Shown here: in pieces, positions 1 through 9,207 of the stretch | How positions within the stretch are numbered: the stretch's first letter is position 1 | Layout: every line of letters begins with the position of its first letter | Assembly (NCBI GenBank): GCA_031551355.1 | Contig: JAVBNT010000010.1 | Location: forward strand, 1-64,000 | Origin: JAVBNT01 sp031551355 | GTDB lineage: Bacteria > Vulcanimicrobiota > CADAWZ01 | Length of the DNA: 64,000 bases | Direction of reading: 5' to 3' | Made by a program: the position numbers and the translations under genes | Notes under the pieces: generated by a model | What the model was told of the DNA's origin: nothing | Databases searched by the model: none | What the model saw: only the letters and a program-made list of their open reading frames with translations

Positions 1-167
1 TAGAGCAACTTGATTTAACATAGCTGATACCCATCATATAAAAACTATCCGGTATTTTTACAGTGATAATTCTTTTTTGCAAATCATTTGATAATGGCCA
101 CGGCATATTTGTATTCTTCACGTGCATTATAAAGTATTGTCTACATTTGTGCAGTTTGCTCTAAAGC
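1..167 (-). repeat. Dispersed ~165-bp repeat, copy A
   Basis: Read on the minus strand, this stretch is almost identical to 36595-36759 on the plus strand. The visible differences are one substitution (T for C in the ATTACC context) and a short 7-versus-9 base difference near the end of the element. It contains no convincing ORF. The window begins exactly at the end of the shared sequence. That may be chance, or it may be a contig edge caused by a multicopy repeat (inference). Confidence 0.9.
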
Positions 168-407
168 GGTTATTTAACGGAAATTTTAAGGAGATGTACT
201 AAAATGGTTTAACTATAAACCGATAAAAACCATGGGTTTTATATAAAATAGGACAATTAAAAAGCAAAACACAAGTTTTTTAACATTTAATCACAAATAA
301 AATCCGCATATAGCAATCAAAAACATACGCATATTATACCTTAAAAATCTCCCTAAAATAAAGGTTTTTTCAATATTTATCAATTTAATTTTTTTCAAAA
401 AAATAAA

Positions 408-458
408 TAAAGATTTTTTTCTCTAAACCTTGACTAAAGATTTTTTTCTCGATATAAT
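408..458 (+). promoter_or_regulatory. rex promoter with duplicated box
   Basis: TTGACT (430-435) and TATAAT (453-458) are separated by exactly 17 bases, a near-consensus sigma-70 promoter 38 bp upstream of the rex start. The 16-base sequence TAAAGATTTTTTTCTC occurs twice, at 408-423 and 435-450. The second copy fills the spacer between the -35 and -10 boxes, which is a good place for an operator. No canonical palindromic Rex box (TTGTTAA-N4-TTAACAA type) was found. The remaining upstream bases 168-407 are AT-rich with no gene seen. Confidence 0.7.
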
Positions 459-495
459 AAGGCAAGTGAACAAAATATTTTAAGGAGTTACAACG

Positions 496-1164
496 ATGGA
501 AGACAATAATGATATATTTTCCTCCCAGCCCAGAGGGATACCGGAACCGGCACTTCGCAGGCTTCCCAAATATTACCACTATCTGAAGCATCTCCAAACT
601 CAAAACCGCATATCGGTTTCCTGCACTCACCTGTCGAAAGCACTTATGGTTGATCCGACACTTGTACGCAAAGACCTTTCTTTCACCGGAATAAAAGGAA
701 AACCGAAAACAGGATATCTGGTTGAGGGCCTGATAAGCGCTATCGAAAACTTCCTGAAGATCAACAATAACAAAGAGGCTTTTATAACAGGAGCCGGGCA
801 TTTAGGCACAGCGCTAATGGGATATGGAGGGTTTGAAGAATACGGACTGAAAATAGTCGCAGCATTTGACACCGATAAGGAAAAGGTAAATACGAGTATA
901 CATGGAGTCCACATACTCCATCCCGAAAAACTTCCGGAACTTGCAAAAAGAATGAATGTGCGTATAGGTATTATCACCGTTCCGGCAAAAGCCGCTCAGG
1001 AAACAGCTAACCTGATGGTAAAAAGCGGTATCAAAGCAATATGGAATTTCTCACCGGCAGAAATAGTGACTTCAGAAGACGTAATAATCATCAACGAAAA
1101 TCTTGCATCAAGCCTGGCAGTGCTGTCACATAATCTGTTGGTAATATCAAAAGAGAGTAATTAA
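496..1164 (+). CDS. rex: Redox-sensing transcriptional repressor Rex
   Basis: Rex is a homodimeric repressor that reads the NADH/NAD+ ratio and controls fermentation and hydrogen genes in anaerobes. The 222-residue product is close to the usual family length. The N-terminal winged helix carries the typical PEPALRRLPKYYHYL stretch (about residues 14-28), followed by a Rossmann domain with the dinucleotide motif GAGHLG near residue 98. An AAGGAG ribosome site precedes the ATG. It lies 26 bp upstream of hydC on the same strand, so it probably heads the hydrogenase operon and autoregulates it (inference). Confidence 0.93.
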   Translation: MEDNNDIFSSQPRGIPEPALRRLPKYYHYLKHLQTQNRISVSCTHLSKALMVDPTLVRKDLSFTGIKGKPKTGYLVEGLISAIENFLKINNNKEAFITGAGHLGTALMGYGGFEEYGLKIVAAFDTDKEKVNTSIHGVHILHPEKLPELAKRMNVRIGIITVPAKAAQETANLMVKSGIKAIWNFSPAEIVTSEDVIIINENLASSLAVLSHNLLVISKESN

Positions 1165-1190
1165 TAACATACTGAAAAGGCAGGTCAATC

Positions 1191-1688
1191 ATGGATTCAT
1201 CAACATCAACAGTAAGGCTCTTCGAGAAAGTATGTAATATCATCGATAAATTTGAGAGAGAGCCGGCAAAGCTAATAGCTATTTTACAGGAAGTTCAAAA
1301 AGAGTACAGGTATTTGCCTGAGGAAGTTCTTGCGTATATTGCGACTTCTCTTGAAATACCTCCGGCCAGGGTTTACGGCGTGGCGACATTTTATGAAAAC
1401 TTCACTCTGGAGCCGCAAGGCAAGCATATTATAAAAATATGCGACGGAACAGCATGTCACGTAAAACAGTCAATACCGGTATTAGAAGCGCTGCAAAAGA
1501 AACTTAACCTCAGCAAAAACAAAAAAACAACAACAGATATGCTGTTTACTCTGGAAACTGTTTCATGTCTCGGAGCATGCGGACTTGCCCCTGTTGTCGT
1601 AATAGACGAAGATGTCCACGGACAGGTTACACCGGAAAAAGCAGTTGAAATCATAGAAAAAATAATAGAGCAGGAGGCCTGCAAATAA
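1191..1688 (+). CDS. hydC: NuoE-like subunit HydC of [FeFe] hydrogenase
   Basis: This is a thioredoxin-fold [2Fe-2S] subunit of the NuoE/HydC family, 165 residues. The cluster ligands are visible as C-x4-C in CDGTACH (about residue 84) and C-x3-C in CLGACG (about residue 125). An N-terminal helical part typical of NuoE precedes them. It passes electrons between NAD(H) and the hydrogenase core in the cytoplasm. Its stop overlaps the hydB start by one base (TAATG), implying translational coupling. The order hydC-hydB-hydA matches the Thermotoga-type electron-bifurcating enzyme. Confidence 0.92.
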   Translation: MDSSTSTVRLFEKVCNIIDKFEREPAKLIAILQEVQKEYRYLPEEVLAYIATSLEIPPARVYGVATFYENFTLEPQGKHIIKICDGTACHVKQSIPVLEALQKKLNLSKNKKTTTDMLFTLETVSCLGACGLAPVVVIDEDVHGQVTPEKAVEIIEKIIEQEACK

Positions 1689-3580
1689 TGAGCGTTATAG
1701 ACCTTGAACAGATACAGAGAGACTACAAAAGTGCCACCAAAGACATTGATCAGAGAATAGTCCTTTGCGGAGGAACAGGATGCATTGCCAACGGAGCACA
1801 GAAAATATTTGCCGAACTGCAAAAAGAGCTCAGTAATAACGGAATGGAAACAAACGTTAAAATAGAGCTTGGCGAACATCACAAAGGCATACATCTGTCA
1901 CAAACCGGATGCCATGGTTTTTGCCAGATGGGCCCCCTGGTGGTAATCTATCCCAGAGAGATTGTATATGTTTGCGTAAAACCCGAAGACTGCCGTGAGA
2001 TAGTGGAAAGAACAGTTAAAAACGGAGAAATAATAGAGCGGTTGCTTTATGTTGATCCGCAGACAGGCGAATCATGCGCAACTGAAAACGATATCCCGTT
2101 TTATAATCTTCAGCACCGTTTTGTATTGAAAAAATGCGGATTCATCGATCCGGGAGACATCAGCGAATATATTGCTGCCGACGGCTACAAAGCCGCACAT
2201 ACTGTTTACACAAAACTGACTCCGGAATCAGTATGTGAAGAAATAACACTGTCAGGGCTTCGCGGCAGGGGAGGCGGAGGATTCCCGACAGGCAAAAAAT
2301 GGGATTTTGCCCGCATTGAAAAGTCGAAAAAGAAATATGTTATCTGTAACGGAGACGAGGGAGACCCGGGAGCATTCATGGACAGGAGCGTTCTTGAGGG
2401 CAACCCGCATGCAGTCATAGAGGGAATGATGATTGCCGCCAGAGCCATCGGTTCCGACGAAGGCTATATTTATGTAAGAGCTGAATACCCTCTGGCAGTT
2501 AAGAGAATAAAACAGGCGGTTTGCGACGCAGAGAAAGCAGGTATTCTCGGGGACAATCTATTCGGAACAAAACAATCTTTCCGGCTGCACATAATGGAAG
2601 GAGCGGGGGCTTTCGTATGCGGAGAAGAAACGGCACTGATATCATCCATTGAAGGCAAAAGAGGAATGCCGATGCCCAAACCTCCGTTCCCTGCACAAAG
2701 CGGCCTTTTCGGACAGCCTACAGTTATAAACAATGTTGAAACACTGGCAACAATACCGCTGATTATATTAATGGGCGCCAGGGATTTCAGAAAAATCGGC
2801 AGCGAAAAATCAGGAGGCACAAAAACATTTGCCCTAACCGGACATGTTGCCAATACCGGATTGATAGAAGTTCCTATGGGTACAACTCTGCGTGAGATCG
2901 TAATGAATATCGGCGGAGGAATTATTGATGACAACGGTAATCCTACAAATGAAATATTTAAAGCAGTCCAGATTGGCGGACCGTCAGGCGGATGCCTTAC
3001 AAGAAAACACCTTGAGTTGCCGCTTGATTTCGATTCCCTGAAATCAGAGAACGCAATGATCGGCTCCGGAGGTCTCGTGGCAATGAACTCCGACACCTGC
3101 ATGGTAAGCATCGCCAGATTTTTCATGCAGTTTACTCAAAACGAATCCTGCGGTAAATGCGTACTGTGCAGGGAAGGAACCAAACATATGCTGGCAATGC
3201 TCGACGATATAATGGAAGGAAGAGCAACCGGCGAAACATTGGAGCTGCTTGAGAAACTGGCAAAGGCAGTAAGCCTCGGTTCTCTGTGTGCTCTGGGCAA
3301 GACGGCCCCCAATCCGGTAATCTCAACTCTGAAACACTTCAGAGCGGAATATGAAGCACATATTCACCAGAAAAGGTGCCCGACCGGAAGATGTAAAGCT
3401 CTTGCCAAGGCGGAAATAAAGGCCGATTTGTGTAAGGGCTGCACGATGTGCAAAAAAGCATGTCCGGTAGAAGCAATCAGCGGCGAAAGAAAAACGCCTC
3501 ATGTCATAGATAATGAAAAGTGCATAAAATGCGGAGCCTGCAAACAGGTATGTAAATTCAATGCAATTGTGGGGGTATAA
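1688..3580 (+). CDS. hydB: NuoF-like flavin/NADH subunit HydB
   Basis: HydB binds FMN and NAD(H) in the bifurcating hydrogenase. The 630-residue chain has, in order: an N-terminal thioredoxin-like [2Fe-2S] domain (about 25-115), the NuoF core with GRGGGGFPTGKKW (about 190) and the nucleotide loop GDEGDPGAFMD (about 222), the [4Fe-4S] motif ESCGKCVLCREG (about 485), and a C-terminal 2[4Fe-4S] ferredoxin with CKGCTMCKKACP and CIKCGACKQVC. The added N- and C-terminal domains distinguish it from plain NuoF. It is coupled to hydC by a 1-base overlap, and hydA starts 4 bp downstream. Confidence 0.93.
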   Translation: MSVIDLEQIQRDYKSATKDIDQRIVLCGGTGCIANGAQKIFAELQKELSNNGMETNVKIELGEHHKGIHLSQTGCHGFCQMGPLVVIYPREIVYVCVKPEDCREIVERTVKNGEIIERLLYVDPQTGESCATENDIPFYNLQHRFVLKKCGFIDPGDISEYIAADGYKAAHTVYTKLTPESVCEEITLSGLRGRGGGGFPTGKKWDFARIEKSKKKYVICNGDEGDPGAFMDRSVLEGNPHAVIEGMMIAARAIGSDEGYIYVRAEYPLAVKRIKQAVCDAEKAGILGDNLFGTKQSFRLHIMEGAGAFVCGEETALISSIEGKRGMPMPKPPFPAQSGLFGQPTVINNVETLATIPLIILMGARDFRKIGSEKSGGTKTFALTGHVANTGLIEVPMGTTLREIVMNIGGGIIDDNGNPTNEIFKAVQIGGPSGGCLTRKHLELPLDFDSLKSENAMIGSGGLVAMNSDTCMVSIARFFMQFTQNESCGKCVLCREGTKHMLAMLDDIMEGRATGETLELLEKLAKAVSLGSLCALGKTAPNPVISTLKHFRAEYEAHIHQKRCPTGRCKALAKAEIKADLCKGCTMCKKACPVEAISGERKTPHVIDNEKCIKCGACKQVCKFNAIVGV

Positions 3581-3584
3581 ATAA

Positions 3585-5603
3585 ATGAAAACAGCTACAG
3601 TAACAATAGACGGTAAAGAAGTGCCAATTGAAGGAGAGCGCAATGTTCTTGAGCTTGCAAGAAAAGCAGGCATAGACATACCAACATTCTGCTATCACTC
3701 CGACCTCTCCGTTTACGGAGCCTGCAGATTATGCCTGGTTGATATTGAAGGAAGCGGAGTTGTGGCTTCATGCAGCGTTGTTCCCAAAGACGGAATGAAA
3801 GTAAAAACCTCTACAAACGAGATCAGGGAAATAAGAAAAATAGCTGTAGAGCTGCTGCTTGCCAATCATGACATGCACTGCCCTACCTGCAGTAAAAGTG
3901 ACGCCTGTTCCCTTCAGAACCTGGCGAGAAGGCTTGATATAAAAGAAGTCCGTTTCAGAAATATAGCCGAAAAAAAACCGATAGACGTATCTTCCCCTTC
4001 AATCGAAAGAAACCCCAACAGATGCATACTGTGCGGAGACTGCGTCAGAACATGCAGCGAGATACAGGGAATAGGAGCGCTTGATTTCGTCAACAGAGGC
4101 TCGGAAGTCCAGGTCGTCCCGGCATTCGGCAAAAATCTCAGCAAAGTCGAATGCGTATATTGCGGACAGTGCGTAAAATCATGTCCAACAGGGGCGCTGA
4201 TTATAAAATCAGATATAGACGAAGTCTGCAGAGTTCTCGACGATGAAACTAAAAAAGTAATCGTCCAGTTTGCCCCGGCAGTCAGAACTGCTATCGGCGA
4301 AGAATTCGGCATGGATATCGGCGAGCCGCTTACAGGGCAATTGATTGCGGCATTAAAGCTTCTCGGTTTCGACAAGGTTTTCGATACATCGTTCGGAGCG
4401 GATTTTACGGTTGTAGAAGAAGGCACGGAGTTTATCAAACGCTATACAAAAGGTGAAAAACTTCCGCAGTTTACATCATGCTGCCCTGCTTGGGTGAAAT
4501 ATGCGGAGCAGTATGCCCCTGAGTATATTCCGAATCTGTCCAGTTGTAAATCGCCGCAGGCAATGCTTGGTGCACTGGCTAAAGAAACGCTTCCCCAACA
4601 GATGGGAATTGAAGCAAAAGATCTAGTGGTGGTATCAATAATGCCATGCACGGCAAAAAAATTCGAAAGCTCCAGAGAGGAACTGAAGACCAACGGCTTA
4701 AAAGACGTTGACTACGTCCTGACGACTCAGGAACTTGCAAAAATTATTGCCGAACGCGGTATTAAATTCAAAGAACTGGCACCGGAATCCCTGGATATGC
4801 CGATGGGCTTTAAAACAGGGGCCGGAGTTATCTTCGGAACAAGCGGCGGAGTAACTGAGGCTGTACTCAGATACGCTACTGAAAAATTAAGCGGAGAAAA
4901 AATAAGCACGCTTGAGTATAGAGAATTGCGCGGTGATGAAGAAATAAAAGAAACTACGGTTACTATTGCCGATAAAACTTTTTCAATTGCGGTAGTACAG
5001 GGGTTGGCGGGTGCCAAAAAAATCATAAAAATGCTCAGAAGCGGCGAAGCAAATTACGATTTGATCGAAGTTATGGCATGTCCGGGAGGATGTGTCTACG
5101 GAGCAGGCCAGCCGGTGTCGCAGGATCCTATGGCCAAAACAAAAAGGCAGCAAGGGCTTTACAAGTCAGACAAAATGCTACCGCTCCATCACTCACAGGA
5201 CAATCCGTATATGAAGGAATACTATCGGGAATCAATTGGCGAACCTTACGGAGAAAAGGCGCATGAACTGTTCCACACCCACTTCCATTCAAGAAAAAGG
5301 ATCTACGAAGAAGACATTAACGTTATGTCCGGAGAGAATAAAAACAAAGTTCAGGTTAAAGTTTGTCTTGGAACAAGCTGTTTCCTGAGAGGCTCGCAGA
5401 CTCTGCTGCAAAACCTGATAAATAAGATCGAAGCACTTGAAATAGACAATGATGTCGACATAAAAGCGTCTTTCTGTATGGAAAAATGCGACAGGGGTCC
5501 GTCGGTAATTATCAACGGAGTTGTAATTGAAAAATGTACTACCGACAAAGCCATAGAACAGATTAAGGAAGCATTAAAGGCTTCGGAGACGGCCTCGGTA
5601 TAA
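3585..5603 (+). CDS. hydA: [FeFe] hydrogenase catalytic subunit HydA
   Basis: This catalytic subunit reversibly reduces protons, probably using ferredoxin and NADH together (group A3, inferred from architecture). The 672-residue chain begins with a plant-type [2Fe-2S] domain (Cys36 onward), then a His-ligated cluster (HDMHCPTCSKSDAC), then two [4Fe-4S] motifs (CILCGDCVRTC and CVYCGQCVKSCP). The H-cluster motifs are TSCCPAW (about 297), MPCTAKK (about 352) and MACPGGCVYGAGQP (about 496). A further thioredoxin-like [2Fe-2S] domain (about 587-672) closes the chain, as in Thermotoga HydA. The maturases HydE, HydF and HydG are not in this window. Confidence 0.95.
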   Translation: MKTATVTIDGKEVPIEGERNVLELARKAGIDIPTFCYHSDLSVYGACRLCLVDIEGSGVVASCSVVPKDGMKVKTSTNEIREIRKIAVELLLANHDMHCPTCSKSDACSLQNLARRLDIKEVRFRNIAEKKPIDVSSPSIERNPNRCILCGDCVRTCSEIQGIGALDFVNRGSEVQVVPAFGKNLSKVECVYCGQCVKSCPTGALIIKSDIDEVCRVLDDETKKVIVQFAPAVRTAIGEEFGMDIGEPLTGQLIAALKLLGFDKVFDTSFGADFTVVEEGTEFIKRYTKGEKLPQFTSCCPAWVKYAEQYAPEYIPNLSSCKSPQAMLGALAKETLPQQMGIEAKDLVVVSIMPCTAKKFESSREELKTNGLKDVDYVLTTQELAKIIAERGIKFKELAPESLDMPMGFKTGAGVIFGTSGGVTEAVLRYATEKLSGEKISTLEYRELRGDEEIKETTVTIADKTFSIAVVQGLAGAKKIIKMLRSGEANYDLIEVMACPGGCVYGAGQPVSQDPMAKTKRQQGLYKSDKMLPLHHSQDNPYMKEYYRESIGEPYGEKAHELFHTHFHSRKRIYEEDINVMSGENKNKVQVKVCLGTSCFLRGSQTLLQNLINKIEALEIDNDVDIKASFCMEKCDRGPSVIINGVVIEKCTTDKAIEQIKEALKASETASV

Positions 5604-5631
5604 GTCTTATCACTAAATAATATTATCCTTT

Positions 5632-5653
5632 GCGGAGTTGTTTTAGGCTCCGC
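5632..5653 (+). terminator. Weak stem-loop after hydA
   Basis: GCGGAG (5632-5637) pairs with CTCCGC (5648-5653) around a 10-base loop, 28 bp after the hydA stop. There is no U-run after the stem, so intrinsic termination is doubtful. It may instead be part of the repeat cluster that follows. Confidence 0.3.
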
Positions 5654-5661
5654 TTAAGGAT

Positions 5662-5857
5662 TAAAAATTCGTGCTCGCCGCGGGACAGTCAAAATAAATG
5701 ATTCACCCCCCCTTCCTTGCAAAAATCACGGAATGTCTCGCGGCGGATACGAATACTAAGAATAAAAATTCGCGTTTGCCGCAGGACGATGGTCAAAACA
5801 AAAAACATCCTTACCTTTTTACAATAATCACAGAATGTTTTGCGGCAGATGCGAATA
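5662..5857 (+). repeat. Tandem pair of ~95-bp hairpin repeats
   Basis: Two diverged copies (5662-5755 and 5763-5857) repeat with a period of about 101 bp. Each starts with TAAAAATTCG and ends with a CGAATA-type sequence. Within each unit the ends are inverted: in unit 1, ATTCGTGCTCGCCGCGGGAC pairs with the complementary arm at about 5735-5753 at 17 of 21 positions. Each unit would fold as a stem-loop. No ORF is credible here. Confidence 0.75.
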
Positions 5858-5918
5858 TCATTTTCAGCTAAAATATTGCAAGTCTTTTAAAAGTTAAAAA
5901 TCACAATAAAGCAATCAA

Positions 5919-6010
5919 GCCAAAAGCGCCCGGATGTTAAGGCAAATACGGGTGCGACGAACGGAGCGTAGGTTTTCTACGTGCAGTGAGCAATCCCGTA
6001 ATTTGACGAC
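5919..6010 (+). repeat. Imperfect palindromic repeat, copy 1
   Basis: An imperfect palindrome centred on CGTAG-GTTTT-CTACG (about 5968-5982), with outer arms AAATACGGG and CCCGTAATTT. It belongs to the same family as 6044-6168, 36927-37320 (interrupted) and 37351-37440, judged by the shared AAGGCAAA, GACGA and CGTAG-CTACG elements. Confidence 0.65.
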
Positions 6011-6043
6011 ACAGACAATAAAATAATTTATACAAAAAATAAA

Positions 6044-6168
6044 TAATGAGCCAAAAGTCGTTCGGAGGCTAAGGCAAAGCTGATTGAGACGAGTGAGGCG
6101 TAGCGCGACTACGCCGGAATGAGCGAAATCAGCTTTGACGACGCATACGGACGGCTTTGGGCTCATTA
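6044..6168 (+). repeat. Large imperfect palindrome, copy 2, before hydS
   Basis: About 60-base arms pair from TAATGAGCC at the left to GGGCTCATTA at the right. The core pairs GAGGCGTAG with CTACGCC, and GGCAAAGCTGATT with AATCAGCTTTG. The right arm ends 15 bp before the ATG of the downstream hydrogenase gene, just ahead of its AGGAG box. It could act as an mRNA stem-loop or simply be a mobile intergenic repeat. Confidence 0.8.
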
Positions 6169-6183
6169 GTAGGAGATGAGAGA

Positions 6184-7938
6184 ATGCAATCCCCCATGCA
6201 AGCAGTCTACACAAATAAAGCCCGATGCCGTGATTGTTACCGGTGTATAAGGGCTTGCCCGGTAAAAGCCATAAAAATGCATGAATCACAGGCCTTTGTT
6301 CTTAAAAGCAGATGCATTGAATGCGGGAGCTGTATCAGGGAATGTCCGCAAAAAGCAAAAACATTCAGAAGCGATCTCGACTGGGCTGATGATCTTATTA
6401 AAAGTGAAGAGGGTAAAGTAATTGCAACTGTCGCCCCCTCTTTTGCATGTGTTTACAGAGGCTGGAAATCAATGAGGCTTCCATCGGCACTGAGACAACT
6501 TGGATTTGACATGGTAACAGAAACCGCTGCAGGAGCAAACATCGTTGCCAAAGAAACTGCAGAATATATTGAGCAAGGCGGAACCGATAAGCCATATATC
6601 TGCACTGCCTGTCCTACTGTTGTTTCCCTGATAGAAAAATACCATGTTGATGCGGCACAGTATCTTGTCCCCGTAGTCTCGCCTATGATTGCGCATGGAA
6701 TGCTGCTCAGAGAAAAATTTGGGGAGAACAGCAAAATTATCTTTATAGGTCCCTGCATTGCCAAAAAGACAGAGGCCCAGAGGCCGGAATATAAAGGAAT
6801 AATAGATTGCGTGATTACATTCGAAGAACTGGCGATGTGGTTTGAAAATGAAAAAATAGACCTTGTCAACTGTGAAGAAAGTTTCTTTGACGACGTACCC
6901 GGAGCAGACGGCAGATATTTCCCTATAAACGGCGGCATTATCCGTTGTGCAAAAATTGAAGAAACGGAGAAAATTCCCATATTCACCGTCAGCGGAGCAC
7001 AGGAGGTCATTGAATCGGTTAAACTTCTGGAAACCAAACAGGAGGCAATGATTGTAGATCCGCTGTTTTGTATGCAAGGATGCATAAACGGCCCGGCAAT
7101 CAATTCGGATAAAAATGTCTTCGAGCGCAAAAAAGCCCTTGTTGAGTTTGCCCAGTCAAAAAATATTCTGCCGCCGATTTACGGACAGAAAACAGGAGAA
7201 TTAAAATCGGTTTTCGATACATTTTTTGCCCCTCAGGATGTGAATCCCGACATAGACGAATCGGAGATAAGGGAAATCCTTGAAAGAACAGGGAAGGCCG
7301 ATGAGGAGACGCAGCTTAATTGCGGCGCATGCGGATACGATACCTGCAGGGACAAAGCAATTGCCGTGTTGAGAGGTTTGGCGGAAGAAGAAATGTGTAT
7401 ACCTCTTATGAAAAAAAGAGCGGAACAAAAATCCGACTTTATCCTTGAACACAGCCCTAACGGTGTTGTTTTGCTCGACGACAAACTGAATATCCTCAGC
7501 ATGAACAAAGCTTTTAAAAAGTTCTTTATGGCCGGAGACAGCATTGTCGGAAGGCATATATCCTATCTCATAGATCCTGACGGCTTCGAACAACTGGTCT
7601 CACAGCAGGAGGAACTTGTCGAAGGCTTATCACCTTTCGATAAGTACGGCATAACTTGCCACTATCTGCTTTACCCGATAAAAGAGACAAATCAATTTGC
7701 CGGTATTTTTGTCAATGTAACCTCAACGAATATGACGATGCAGAAGCTTGAAAACATACAAAAAGATACCGTCGAACTCGCTCAAACCCTGCTGAACCAC
7801 GAAATCGAGGCGGCGCAAAAATTTGCGGCTCTTCTTGGCGAAAACGCCGCCAAGACCGAACATCTGGTTAAGAAATTTCTGGAACTTGCGAAAAATGAAA
7901 AAGCATCTGAAAAAGACGCCATTCCATGGAAAAAATAA
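6184..7938 (+). CDS. HydS-like sensory [FeFe] hydrogenase with PAS domain
   Basis: A 584-residue group C-type [FeFe] hydrogenase, a family thought to sense H2 rather than catalyse bulk turnover. Two N-terminal [4Fe-4S] motifs (CRDCYRCIRACP, CIECGSCIRECP) precede an H-cluster domain with altered loops: TACPTVV, GPCIAKK and FCMQGCINGPA. Then come an extra Cys motif (NCGACGYDTC, about 370), a PAS domain (about 410-500) and a C-terminal helix. A TTG start at 6157 is possible, but ATG 6184 has AGGAG eight bases upstream and is preferred. The gene for a PP2C phosphatase follows after 27 bp, so the pair probably forms a signalling unit. Confidence 0.88.
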   Translation: MQSPMQAVYTNKARCRDCYRCIRACPVKAIKMHESQAFVLKSRCIECGSCIRECPQKAKTFRSDLDWADDLIKSEEGKVIATVAPSFACVYRGWKSMRLPSALRQLGFDMVTETAAGANIVAKETAEYIEQGGTDKPYICTACPTVVSLIEKYHVDAAQYLVPVVSPMIAHGMLLREKFGENSKIIFIGPCIAKKTEAQRPEYKGIIDCVITFEELAMWFENEKIDLVNCEESFFDDVPGADGRYFPINGGIIRCAKIEETEKIPIFTVSGAQEVIESVKLLETKQEAMIVDPLFCMQGCINGPAINSDKNVFERKKALVEFAQSKNILPPIYGQKTGELKSVFDTFFAPQDVNPDIDESEIREILERTGKADEETQLNCGACGYDTCRDKAIAVLRGLAEEEMCIPLMKKRAEQKSDFILEHSPNGVVLLDDKLNILSMNKAFKKFFMAGDSIVGRHISYLIDPDGFEQLVSQQEELVEGLSPFDKYGITCHYLLYPIKETNQFAGIFVNVTSTNMTMQKLENIQKDTVELAQTLLNHEIEAAQKFAALLGENAAKTEHLVKKFLELAKNEKASEKDAIPWKK

Positions 7939-7965
7939 AAGAACGCGATTATCCTGGAGAGATAA

Positions 7966-9114
7966 ATGAAATACATACATATAGACGTTGAAAAAATGCA
8001 AAGTTCATACCATTCCGGAGATCCTTGCGGAGATGTAATAAACACGCTCAGACTGCCTGAAGCTACTTATATGATTTTCACAGACGGGTGCGGTCATGGA
8101 ACAAAAGCCAATATAACGGCAAATTATATTTCCTCAAGACTGAAAACACTTATTGCCGAAGGACAGACGATGAGACAGGCATTTGAATTTGTCGTAAAAA
8201 CGGTAGAAGATTCAAAAGGCAGGGATCTCCCCTACTGCGCAATGACGCTTATAAAAATATTAAATAACGGTGAGACAACGATACTCACATACGAGATGCC
8301 GCATACAATACTGACAACCACAAACGGGGCCGAAATACTGGCAGGAAGAACGATCACAATGGGAAAAGCGGTTGTAAGCGAATCTTTTTGTTATCTTGAA
8401 CCGGGGGACTCATTGCTGACAATGAGCGACGGCATAACCGATTCCGGCATCGGCACAATCAGCATAAGGGGTTGGGGGCTGCCGGCAGTAAAAGATTATT
8501 TGATTTCGCTTATTTCTTCTGGAAAAAGCACGAAAAAGCTGCCAAAATATCTGCATTCAAAATCAAGGGAATTATGGGGAGCTTCTCCCGGAGATGACTG
8601 TACGGTCGTCCAGTGTTTCTGCCGTCCTGGGGAAACAGTTACCATACTAACCGGACCTCCGTCAGATAAGAAAAAGGACAGGGCGATCGTCAACCGCTTT
8701 TTAAGGAGCCAAGGTAAAAAAATCGTATGCGGAGCAACAACGTCAAAATTAATTGCAACGCACACCGGAGAAGAAATCGGCCTTGATCAAAATCACAGCA
8801 GCATGATTTCACCGCCTAAATATATGATAAAAAATATAGATCTGGCAACTGAAGGCGCAGTAACATTAAACCAGGCCTACAATATTATTGGGGAATCGCA
8901 GGAGCATTATGAAGAAATATCAGGAGTCACCGAACTTTGTAAAATGCTTCATAACGCCGATAGTATCACCTTTATGATTGGAGCCGCACAAAATAAAGGG
9001 CATGAACACATCAGCTTTATTCAAAGGGGAATTATGCCCAGACACAAAATAGTGCCCAAACTGGCGGAAAAATTACGTGAGATGGGAAAACTTGTTGTTG
9101 TCGAAGAAATTTAG
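7966..9114 (+). CDS. SpoIIE/PP2C-type protein phosphatase
   Basis: A 382-residue protein whose first ~220 residues are a PP2C-like SpoIIE domain. Metal-binding aspartates are seen in FTDGCGHG (about 38), MSDGITDSG (about 153) and GDDCTVV. The C-terminal part, about 220-382, is not a recognised domain but looks conserved. Such phosphatases commonly lie beside group C [FeFe] hydrogenases and are proposed to relay the H2 signal to phosphoproteins. GGAGAG precedes the ATG. A strong terminator follows. Confidence 0.82.
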   Translation: MKYIHIDVEKMQSSYHSGDPCGDVINTLRLPEATYMIFTDGCGHGTKANITANYISSRLKTLIAEGQTMRQAFEFVVKTVEDSKGRDLPYCAMTLIKILNNGETTILTYEMPHTILTTTNGAEILAGRTITMGKAVVSESFCYLEPGDSLLTMSDGITDSGIGTISIRGWGLPAVKDYLISLISSGKSTKKLPKYLHSKSRELWGASPGDDCTVVQCFCRPGETVTILTGPPSDKKKDRAIVNRFLRSQGKKIVCGATTSKLIATHTGEEIGLDQNHSSMISPPKYMIKNIDLATEGAVTLNQAYNIIGESQEHYEEISGVTELCKMLHNADSITFMIGAAQNKGHEHISFIQRGIMPRHKIVPKLAEKLREMGKLVVVEEI

Positions 9115-9139
9115 ATTAGCTTACGACAAAACTATGTAA

Positions 9140-9184
9140 AAAACGGCTGTAACCTGATAAATTTTGTAAGGTTACAGCCGTTTT
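9140..9184. terminator. Bidirectional intrinsic terminator
   Basis: A perfect 16-bp stem (AAAACGGCTGTAACCT at 9140-9155 against 9169-9184) with a 13-base loop and A/T runs on both sides. It lies between the converging phosphatase (ends 9114) and PepSY-like (ends 9208) genes and serves both strands. Confidence 0.92.
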
Positions 9185-9207
9185 ACACTCAAAAACAATA
9201 TAACCAG

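Noticed and set aside
385..801. Minus-strand ORF overlapping rex
   Set aside because: It overlaps the promoter and coding region of rex, which has clear family motifs and a ribosome site. The translation resembles no family.
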